Assembly: GCA_018661465.1 (NCBI GenBank)
Contig: JABJIC010000008.1
Span: forward strand, 81,545-145,544
Length of the DNA stretch: 64,000 bases
DNA from: Gammaproteobacteria bacterium
GTDB taxonomy: Bacteria > Pseudomonadota > Gammaproteobacteria > Pseudomonadales > Pseudohongiellaceae
Reading direction: 5' to 3'
Shown here piece by piece: positions 58,207 through 64,000 of this stretch. The notes under the pieces are model-generated. The model did no database searches and had not been told where the DNA came from. It worked only from the letters and a program-made list of their open reading frames with translations. The position numbers were made by a program, and so were the translations under genes. The stretch's first letter is position 1, and every line of letters begins with the position of its first letter.

Positions 58207-58950
58207 TTACTGGTCAACCAGACGGTCACCGAATGGTGTAGACACCACTCTCTGGCCTGGAGGTACATCTTCTGGAGCTATACGGCGAGGTGAAAAACGA
58301 TTCTGCCGCGGGTCGCTCTGTTGCGCGGCAGGGTTGCCATTAGCTCGTGCTTCTCTAATTGCCTCGAATGGATTGCTGGGGGCATTACTGTCTTCGCTAA
58401 CTAGACTCTCACCTTCAGCAGCCTCATCTGTAACAGTCAATTCTGTTCTTGCGGACGCCAACGGTGCTCCATTTGCAAGCTCAAGCGTGGCCATGCCCGT
58501 TGCCGAGTCACAACTCACTCCCTGTTCCAGGAAAGGCTCACAGGGAACTCCTCCCGGATAGCGCAACGATACCGAGCCCGCTCCTATATTCTGGACGCTG
58601 TAATTAGTGTGCTCAGGGATCTGAACGGCTCTATTGGTAGTGGCTTTGATAACTACATTCTCTCCGGAACGGTGCTGCAGTATGACTGAATACTGTCCTC
58701 CGATTCTGGAAGTGCCTACAAGTGTGAATTCTGGAGCGGCGGTAGTCGCGCGAGTCTCCCTCGAGGTTCGGGTCGAATTGCGTGACCTGTTCTCGGTGGT
58801 TTCGATATCTTCGAATAGGGCAAAGCCAGATGCCGAACTATCAGGCTGACTAGTGTTTTGAGTCGCCGCCTGGTCTTGGGCAATAGCAGGCGGTCCCCAT
58901 GCTATTAGTAGTAGCAAGGATGCTCTGATATTTAGCCTATTTGAAATCAT
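58207..58950 (-). CDS. Secreted/periplasmic protein of unknown function
   Basis: About 248 residues. Signal peptide MISNRLNIRASLLLLIAWGPPAIA, a low-complexity Ser/Thr/Arg segment (about 30-70), a beta-rich core (FTLVGTSRIGGQYSVILQHRSGE to PGGVPCEPFLEQGVSCDS, containing two cysteines that may pair), then a polar tail ending in RVVSTPFGDRLVDQ. The core faintly recalls the periplasmic HR-type domain of secretion proteins; this is too weak to name. ATG 58950 has AGGAG at suitable distance; a TTG at 58956 is not needed. Lies 20 bp upstream of the glycosyltransferase, same strand. Confidence 0.55.
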   Translation of the reverse strand: MISNRLNIRASLLLLIAWGPPAIAQDQAATQNTSQPDSSASGFALFEDIETTENRSRNSTRTSRETRATTAAPEFTLVGTSRIGGQYSVILQHRSGENVVIKATTNRAVQIPEHTNYSVQNIGAGSVSLRYPGGVPCEPFLEQGVSCDSATGMATLELANGAPLASARTELTVTDEAAEGESLVSEDSNAPSNPFEAIREARANGNPAAQQSDPRQNRFSPRRIAPEDVPPGQRVVSTPFGDRLVDQ

Positions 58951-59020
58951 CATCAATCTCCTGATTCTACGCCTATTGTAAACGCCTTATATAAGTCGTG
59001 CTAAACATCATTTTGGTTTG

Positions 59021-59480
59021 GGGGCACTATTACAAACAACTTAAGCCCGATCCTCCCCAAACTTCAGGTTTTCCCGGTCGCAGTACGCTTTTCCCTTCCA
59101 AACCCAGCTGGAAGCTGCTTGTTTACTGATGTTCAGGCGTGTCGCAATTTCCCGGCAAGTAAGGCCCAGCTCTTGAGTACCCCAATAGCAAATGAGCGAC
59201 TTCGCTATTGATAGCTTATTAGATCGAGCTTTCGACAAAAGAGCGACTTCAGCAACTCCCAGGCAAGACATTACATTTCACAACTATCGACCGCTTTACC
59301 CAAGCGATCAAGAAAATCATTCTTGCCTATGTCGTCACGAAAGATATCCCGACGCTCTAGACCTCGACCGATTAAGTGGTAATATCCCTCAGGTATATGT
59401 AAACGACCGATCCTTGGCATCTTATTACTGTAGTCAAGAAACTCAGGCTACGCCATTAAGTTGTTTGTGTTAGTGTCCCC
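59021..59480. mobile_element. Miniature element with terminal inverted repeats, derived from a REP-associated transposase
   Basis: 460 bp bounded by imperfect 24-25 bp inverted repeats: left GGGGCACTATTA...AACAACTTAA (59021-59044) and right TTAAGTTGTT...AGTGTCCCC (59456-59480), differing by one indel and two bases. Inside is a decayed reverse-strand transposase gene whose catalytic middle is deleted. Such elements are probably moved by a transposase supplied elsewhere. The right end lies 6 bp before the ATG of the GT-C gene. Confidence 0.75.
59041..59420 (-). pseudogene. Internally deleted REP-associated tyrosine transposase remnant
   Basis: The N-terminal part (59271-59420, ATG at 59420) reads MPRIGRLHIPEGYYHL then GRGLERRDIF, the standard start of REP-associated Y1 transposases, but ends after 49 codons. 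A second frame (59041-59271) opens at the overlapping TAATG and encodes the C-terminal helix-turn-helix tail, including RSNKLSIAKSLICYWGTQELG and ATRLNISKQAASSWVWKG. The HUH motif and catalytic tyrosine between them are missing. The remnant cannot transpose by itself. Confidence 0.75.
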
Positions 59481-59485
59481 CTTAT

Positions 59486-61174
59486 ATGCTTATAGCGTTT
59501 CCAAAGAATAACTATCACCGAAGCCTTGTCATCGTAGGCATTACATTTTTTTTCTTTGCGCTAACCTTAATTGTAAATCACGAGCTGCTATCTGCGAACT
59601 GGCGCTGGGATGACCCATCAATCCTGTTACATGCTCACAAGTTCTCCATCTTGGACGATTTCAGAAACCCGGATATTTGGCAGCAATTTTCGCCTGCTAA
59701 TCTTACACCGTGGCTTATCCTTTCTTACGAAATAGACCTCATTTTGTTCGGCATGCGCCCTGAGCTATTTTATCTGCATCAACTTGTCTCCCTCTCATTA
59801 GTATCTACCGCTCTCTATCTGTGTCTTACTCTCTGGATTCGTAGAAGATTTGCTTTTGTTGGAGCGCTGTTTTTTACCTTGAGCACACCGGCATTGTTGG
59901 TTGCGCAGCAGTTAATGACCAGGCACTACGTAGAAGGCGCAATTTTTTGTTTGGCATCACTTTTTTGCTTTGTTCTTTTTTTGCGAGCCTCTAAACACTA
60001 CTTACTGTTATGTAGTGCTCTCTTTTACCTTTTTGCTGTGATTTCAAAAGAAATATACGTGCCCTTACTTATTCTTTATCTATTCTTACCTGAAGGTTCC
60101 GTCCGAATGCGGTTGCGGGCCACTGCACCTTTTGCTTTGATTGCCCTCGCTTATGTGATTTGGCGAAGTTACATGTTGGACTCGATGGTTGGTGGATATG
60201 CCTCCGCTAACGACTATATGGATGTCCAGTTTTTGGGACATATTTTGTCAAGCTTTTCCCATTTTCCTGCTTTGCTGTTCGGGTCCTTTTGGGGGCTGGC
60301 TTCCATTCTGTATCTTATGCTGATAGTTGCCTATTTCATTTTCTGCCGATCCAGGATGCTTACAAGCGCTATTGTTCTTGCTCTGTGCTTATTACCATTG
60401 GTTCCTCTGGTGCGGTTTCCGGGGATAGCAATCGCTGATAGATATCTTTTCTTGATCTCTCTAATCTTGAGCTTCTCAATTGCTTTCTATAGTGAAAAAC
60501 TTTCGATTATTCTGAAGAGAGAGAGCAAAAATCAACAGCTTGGAGCTCTGTATATTGGCCTAGCGGTCTTATTAGCAACAGGGTCTACAAATAGCTTGAG
60601 TGTAAGAAAACAAGTTTCAGATATCGCCCATGAGTTTGATGCACAGGCGGAGTTTTTACTGAATAATCATAACAATATTGCCTTCATGCCGTCAGCTTCT
60701 GTCCTGGCTTCATATTGGTTTGTTACGGATCTGCGCGCGCTCAAGAGTCGCCTGTTTTCGGGTGAAACTTCGCCGGTAGGTGTTGTAGACGAAATTTATT
60801 TGAGTGAGCGTCAAGAAAGCTTGCTTGCTTATTCAGCTGAGTGTGCTTGTATGCGTGAGACTGATTTAAATATACAAGACATGCTGGCGATCCATCGCGG
60901 CAAATTAAATGTCGATGCCCCTTTGGAGCTGGAATTCGAATATAAGTCCGGGTATTTTATATGGAAATTTGGTCCTTATGATGAAGGAGTGTTTCATGTG
61001 GTCTCCGATATTCTCGGCGTGATCGCCGCGCCAGGAGAAGGTCAAATACAAGTTAGCCTGGCAAATAACGCGCCATTCTATCTTCGTTACACCTCTGCTG
61101 ATGGCTGGATAAGCTATTCCGCGCTGCAACATATTCGACACAATGCACCAGCGACAAAATGGCGTAGGGAGTAA
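59486..61174 (+). CDS. GT-C-type membrane glycosyltransferase-like protein
   Basis: 562 residues: about ten TM segments (from FFFFALTLIVN onward to about 365) and a C-terminal non-membrane domain (about 380-560). The WRWDDPSILLHA loop after TM1 (Asp42-Asp43) resembles the acidic first-loop motif of GT-C enzymes that use lipid-linked sugars. The three-gene order with a GtrB-like transferase and a small flippase-like protein supports a role as the polymer- or glycan-specific transferase (GtrC/ArnT-like). The start ATG at 59486 lies 6 bp from a mobile element end and lacks a ribosome-binding site. Confidence 0.7.
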   Translation: MLIAFPKNNYHRSLVIVGITFFFFALTLIVNHELLSANWRWDDPSILLHAHKFSILDDFRNPDIWQQFSPANLTPWLILSYEIDLILFGMRPELFYLHQLVSLSLVSTALYLCLTLWIRRRFAFVGALFFTLSTPALLVAQQLMTRHYVEGAIFCLASLFCFVLFLRASKHYLLLCSALFYLFAVISKEIYVPLLILYLFLPEGSVRMRLRATAPFALIALAYVIWRSYMLDSMVGGYASANDYMDVQFLGHILSSFSHFPALLFGSFWGLASILYLMLIVAYFIFCRSRMLTSAIVLALCLLPLVPLVRFPGIAIADRYLFLISLILSFSIAFYSEKLSIILKRESKNQQLGALYIGLAVLLATGSTNSLSVRKQVSDIAHEFDAQAEFLLNNHNNIAFMPSASVLASYWFVTDLRALKSRLFSGETSPVGVVDEIYLSERQESLLAYSAECACMRETDLNIQDMLAIHRGKLNVDAPLELEFEYKSGYFIWKFGPYDEGVFHVVSDILGVIAAPGEGQIQVSLANNAPFYLRYTSADGWISYSALQHIRHNAPATKWRRE

Positions 61175-61177
61175 CAC

Positions 61178-62122
61178 GTGAAAGAAATCGCAATAGTCAT
61201 CCCCGCCTGGAATGAAGCCAGCACTATTGGTAATAATCTTTCTGAAATAAATCGTTGTATTAAAGATATTGAAGCGACAAAGTTCTCCCTCCTGGTTATT
61301 GACGATGGCTCAGAGGACGGCACAGCTGAAATTGTAAGGAAGATAAGTAGTGAAGCTGACATCGCAGTTAGTTTAATCTGCCTTAGCAGACACTTCGGAA
61401 AAGAGGCTGCGATACTTGCCGGTTTGGAGCATTCACAAGATTATGATGCCGTTATTGTAATGGATAGTGATTTACAGCATCCCCCGACACTTATCGCAGA
61501 TATGGTTAGAGATTGGCAAAGCGGTTTCCAAATAGTTGAAGGAGTGAAGAACTCTCGCGGGAATGAATCGTTACTAAGGAATATCCTGGTTCGCGGCTAT
61601 TATCGAATATTCACCTTTTTTACAGGGCTTAGCATAGAGGGCGAATCTGACTTTAAACTACTCGACGCCGCTGTAGTCAGCGCTTACTGCGACCTTACTG
61701 AAAATAACCGTTTTTTTCGCGGCCTTATTAGCTGGCTAAATTATCCAACCAAGAAAATTCCCTTCAATGTTCCAGATTCAAGCAGGCCCGATTCCTCATG
61801 GAGTGTGAGCAATTTATTTGGGTATGCCCTGTCCTCGGTAACATCTTTTACTGCTTTCCCCTTACAGATAGTGACATTTCTGGGAGGTATTACTTTCTTC
61901 ATCAGCCTTGTAATAGGAGGCAAAGCCTTCTTCGACAAGCTAACGGGTAATGCAGTAGACGGATTCACGACCGTCATACTTCTGATTCTCATGATTGGAA
62001 GTATTCTGATGTTTAGTATTGGCTTGATCGGTGTATATGTCGGAAAGATCTACGATGAAGTTAAAAAGCGTCCCAAATATGTAATTGACCAGATAAAGAG
62101 CGATCAAGGTGACTATAAATGA
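61178..62122 (+). CDS. GtrB-like polyprenyl-phosphate glycosyltransferase (GT2)
   Basis: 314 residues. N-terminal catalytic domain IAIVIPAWNEASTIGNNLSE, VIDDGSEDGTAEI, and VIVMDSDLQHPPTLI with the DxD-like DSD; two C-terminal TM hairpins (about 215-300) with IGVYVGKIYDEVKKRPKYVI, the diagnostic end of the GtrB/ArnC/DPM1 group. It should load a sugar onto undecaprenyl phosphate on the cytoplasmic face. The GTG start at 61178 follows AGGGAG; 3 bp after the GT-C stop. It overlaps the next gene by 4 bp (ATGA). Confidence 0.88.
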   Translation: MKEIAIVIPAWNEASTIGNNLSEINRCIKDIEATKFSLLVIDDGSEDGTAEIVRKISSEADIAVSLICLSRHFGKEAAILAGLEHSQDYDAVIVMDSDLQHPPTLIADMVRDWQSGFQIVEGVKNSRGNESLLRNILVRGYYRIFTFFTGLSIEGESDFKLLDAAVVSAYCDLTENNRFFRGLISWLNYPTKKIPFNVPDSSRPDSSWSVSNLFGYALSSVTSFTAFPLQIVTFLGGITFFISLVIGGKAFFDKLTGNAVDGFTTVILLILMIGSILMFSIGLIGVYVGKIYDEVKKRPKYVIDQIKSDQGDYK

Positions 62123-62478
62123 GTAAGTTTATGATGATATTGGCTCACTCGATTCTGCTAGCCTCTTTGCTTGCATTCTCCCATGGGCTTTTGAAATGGG
62201 TATCTGGACAAGCTCATGACAATTATTTTGATCTTTTAGTCGAGCATTGGCTATATGTACTAGTTTCTCTTTCTGTCTATGGTTTGGTCTTTTTTTACTA
62301 TATCTTCGTCTTGAGGGGCAGCCCGATTTCCACTTTGTATCCCATCTATACTGGCTTATCTGTGCTGTTTGTTATGCTTATTGGACGGTTTGTATTTCTG
62401 GAAGTGGGTTCGGTTTATCAAACTATTGGCGCTGGATTGATTCTGGCGGGGATAGTAGTAATGGGAGGGAGTGCATAA
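62119..62478 (+). CDS. Four-TM SMR/EamA-like protein, candidate lipid-linked sugar flippase
   Basis: 119 residues, four predicted TM helices (about 6-25, 38-62, 68-88 and 97-117). Small multidrug-resistance-type features: PIYTGLSVLFVMLIGR and GAGLILAGIVVMGGS. ArnE/ArnF, which translocate undecaprenyl-phosphate-aminoarabinose, are of this size and fold, so a flippase role beside a GtrB-like enzyme is reasonable but inferred. The ATG overlaps the GtrB-like stop by 4 bp, so translation is coupled. Confidence 0.78.
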   Translation: MSKFMMILAHSILLASLLAFSHGLLKWVSGQAHDNYFDLLVEHWLYVLVSLSVYGLVFFYYIFVLRGSPISTLYPIYTGLSVLFVMLIGRFVFLEVGSVYQTIGAGLILAGIVVMGGSA

Positions 62479-62504
62479 CGGCTGGAAATAGCGCAGGAAA
62501 TAGC

Positions 62505-62700
62505 GGGACACTAACAATGTAACAACTTAAGTCCAATCCTCACCCCAGACTTCAAGTTTTCGAGTTCGCAGCGATCGAGAGCTTTGCCGAACTGAGCAAG
62601 AGAATTACGCTTGACTACGTCGTCGTAAGAGATATTCCGACGCTCGAGACCTCGGCCATTAGATGGTAATACCCACCCGGGCCATGTAAGCGACCAATCC
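62505..62700. mobile_element. Second, shorter copy of the REP-derived miniature element
   Basis: Begins with GGGACACTAACA (62505) and AACAACTTAA, the same end as the 59021-59480 element in the same orientation. The interior codes (reverse, frame-shifted) for GRGLERRNISYDD and ends with ELENLKSG. The nucleotide similarity to the first element covers the N-terminal region and the extreme end, while the helix-turn-helix section is missing. Its right end is fused to a transposase pseudogene at about 62700. Confidence 0.65.
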
Positions 62701-63104
62701 TTTGGGTGCGAAACAACACCCGCGAGAACCATATTCAAATCGATATACACAAGGCATCGAGCGAGATGCCGACCAGATTAGACAGCTGTTGCGTGGTAGC
62801 GATCTTCCCAAAAAGCGCCTTTGCGCTGCTTGCGATTATTGTATTCCTGAGCGGTGCGCCCTGCTATCAGTTGCATGCTCCTGGGAATCACGCCTTCGGT
62901 CGTATCTTTTACCAGCAGATGGATATGATTTGAGGTGACTACATAATTTAGAACGCATAGCCCGTAGCGCTTTCTCGCTTGGAAAAGCCAATAACGCCAA
63001 CGGCTCCTATCCCTGGCAAATCTCAAGTGGTGGTGCCGTTGATGACAACGATGGCTGATGTGCCATAGGTGCCCGGGAACAAAAATCCGGTTAGCGCGTG
63101 GCAT
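62700..63104 (-). pseudogene. REP-associated tyrosine transposase, nonsense-mutated and truncated
   Basis: The frame opens at 63104 with PRANRIFVPGHLWHISHRCH, has the HUH-type VVTSNHIHLLVKD and the putative catalytic tyrosine in AQEYNNRK. A TAA at 62778-62780 interrupts a coding frame that continues unchanged with YIDLNMVLAGVVSHPKDW, normal for the family. Beyond about 62700 the sequence switches to the miniature element, so the C-terminal half is lost. Active REP-associated transposases are about 150-300 residues. Confidence 0.8.
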
Positions 63105-63309
63105 GTTGTGTTTCTTCCTTAAAACAAATTTGTCCGTAGGTTTTTACGCTTTAAGCACTAAATTGAGCGTGATAATTAGAAGTATAGGCTAAGATTCACA
63201 GGCTCGCGTTGGTCCGACCCTAAAGGTATTTATAAGATAACGATATTTCCGCAACTAAAGCGGTGTATCAGAAGGCGAGCTGACGATGAAAATAGGTAAG
63301 CACCCTAAG

Positions 63310-63360
63310 GCGTCAATTCAACCCCGGGAGGATCCGGGGTTTGTTGGTTCATTCAATTCT
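63310..63360. repeat. GC-rich hairpin between the transposase remnant and the DUF6447 gene
   Basis: CAACCCCGG and CCGGGGTTTG, with loop GAGGAT, form a stable stem at about 63317-63343. It could terminate the leftward DUF6447 gene (stop at 63373), although no clear U tract follows. The rest of 63105-63372 shows no gene. Confidence 0.5.
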
Positions 63361-63372
63361 TGCGTCAAATTG

Positions 63373-63564
63373 TTAGTCTTCCGCGGCTAAGGCATCTCCC
63401 AAAGCTTTGCTATAGGCATTGCTCGCAGTTTGCATTGCGGCCAACTTGGCCTGAAGCCGTGGTATCTCGCCATTCACGAACTGTAGAGACTGCAACTGGG
63501 CGAGGGTCTCTTCGGCCATGTCGTCGGTTTCATACTCTTTATCGTCAATTGTTACTTTTGCCAT
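63373..63564 (-). CDS. DUF6447 family small protein
   Basis: 63 residues, cytoplasmic, unknown function. MAKVTIDDKEYETDDM is followed by AQLQSLQFVNGEIPRLQAKL, a coiled-coil-like helix, and AYSKALGDAL, matching the small DUF6447-type proteins widespread in marine proteobacteria. GGAAGA lies at good spacing before the ATG at 63564. Nearby mobile DNA suggests an accessory location. Confidence 0.65.
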   Translation of the reverse strand: MAKVTIDDKEYETDDMAEETLAQLQSLQFVNGEIPRLQAKLAAMQTASNAYSKALGDALAAED

Positions 63565-63714
63565 TGGGTCTTCCTCTTAGTTGGCTTACTTAATTAAGAC
63601 AGTAATTTATCAAATATTGCAGCGTCCGTCCCCTGCTTATTGCTTCATTCTGTGTGCTGGTTAAGAAGATCACGTCGTTCCACTAGTTTCTAGTTTACTA
63701 GTGTTCCGTTATTT

Positions 63715-63859
63715 CTAATCAAAATTTAGAGCATCTAGATTCAATGTGCCCCCATCGCTGAATATGTCTTCCAAGTCCTCAGACTTGGCCACACTCTTCA
63801 CTTTTCTTGCGTATTCAATTCGCTGACTGATTTGATCGATCTGACTCAGAGAGAATAGG
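63715..63859 (-). pseudogene. C-terminal fragment of a gene cut by the IS3-family element
   Basis: An open reverse frame ends at TAG 63715-63717 and codes for FSLSQIDQISQRIEYARKV, then a short acidic tail ending LNLDALNFD. It continues to the probable IS end near 63860. The helical, Glu/Lys-rich character suggests the tail of a larger protein that cannot be identified. An in-IS ATG at 63870 could also start a 51-residue frame, but without a ribosome site. Confidence 0.5.
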
Positions 63860-64000
63860 TGTAGTGGCATAGTTAATTTGGCCACCTAAATAGAGGTGCT
63901 ATTATGCATTTCCTACAATTAGGTGACAATATGACACGCAAGAAAAGGCCCAATTTCAGTCCAGAGTTTAAGCTGGAATCAGCCCAGCTGGTTGTTGACC
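63860..64000 (+). mobile_element. Left end of an IS3-family insertion sequence (continues beyond window)
   Basis: Starts near 63860 with TGTAGTGGCA and a region containing TTAATTTGGCCACC, similar to IS3-group termini that begin TG. The transposase OrfA frame begins 70 bp inside. The other end lies outside the window, so the boundary and target duplication cannot be checked. Confidence 0.6.
63931..64000 (+). CDS. IS3-family transposase OrfA (N-terminus only)
   Basis: The ATG at 63931, preceded by AGGTGA, gives MTRKKRPNFSPEFKLESAQL and continues beyond the window. This basic segment with SPEFK is the helix-turn-helix start of IS3-type OrfA proteins (HTH_Tnp_1). An ATG at 63904 in the same frame is an alternative. 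OrfB is expected downstream. Confidence 0.78.
   Translation, partial: MTRKKRPNFSPEFKLESAQLVVD

Noticed and set aside
59192..59473. Forward 93-residue ORF in the miniature element
   Set aside because: It is antisense to the transposase remnant and has no ribosome site.
63286..63390. Short forward ORF starting MKIGKHPKAS
   Set aside because: Runs through the GC-rich hairpin and overlaps the DUF6447 3' end; no homology recognisable.

Overview
The window is chromosomal DNA of a free-living, probably marine gammaproteobacterium. The core gene order is that of Pseudomonas and E. coli: parC, parE-yqiA-cpdA-yqiB-nudF and tolC; orn/rsgA-psd; tkt-epd-pgk-fba facing an ArsR-methyltransferase regulator-metK-ahcY-metF; glnK-amtB, ubiK and comM. 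The Pds two-component and OmpA-like genes, the Gram-negative 'proteobacterial sortase' accessory set, are mostly known from marine species. Coding density is high, and no rRNA, tRNA or CRISPR array was recognised.

Layout. 1-425 is the start of efp. 942-3869 holds two degenerate signalling proteins: a FimX-like GGDEF/EAL protein and a membrane protein with a cyclase-like domain. 3925-11194 is parC plus the conserved parE-to-nudF block. 11278-20150 lies between nudF and tolC, which are neighbours in E. coli; it carries ppiC, a DUF2889 gene, pdsR-pdsS, pdsO, a GST, a DUF924 gene, aroG and an M14 carboxypeptidase. 20412-27615 is tolC, a methionine aminotransferase, queG, orn/rsgA, psd and rpiA. 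27785-32016 is a cold-shock gene, a D-2-hydroxyglutarate dehydrogenase divergent from serA, and a lipase-like hydrolase. 32211-37768 is the central-carbon operon tkt-epd-pgk-fba. 38037-43506 is the methyl cycle (sahR-like, metK, ahcY, metF) and rsmE. 43562-49325 is a degenerate HD-GYP protein, the NtrC/sigma-54 type glnK-amtB operon, ubiK and comM. 49753-52394 encodes two cytochromes c5 and a matrixin-like secreted protease. 52570-58950 is a dTDP-L-rhamnose and glycosyltransferase operon. 59021-63104 is an accessory segment: a GtrB-like transferase, a GT-C enzyme and an SMR-like protein between two decayed elements related to REP-associated transposases. 63373-64000 holds a DUF6447 gene and the start of an IS3-family element next to a truncated ORF.

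How the genes work together. SerA makes D-2-hydroxyglutarate as a by-product and the divergent dehydrogenase removes it. The ArsR-methyltransferase regulator has a 24-bp palindrome upstream and no SAH riboswitch, so it probably controls metK-ahcY-metF. GlnK gates AmtB under nitrogen control. The rml and gtr-like blocks together modify the cell surface.

Most unusual points: a Pds regulator/OmpA set with no sortase or substrate beside it; a 460-bp element with terminal inverted repeats derived from a REP-associated transposase, ending 6 bp from a glycosyltransferase start codon; a pair of diverged inverted repeats upstream of glnK that share a peptide-like motif; and several short tandem-repeat arrays at gene edges or inside genes, including the metF leader and an expanding tetrapeptide in RsmE.
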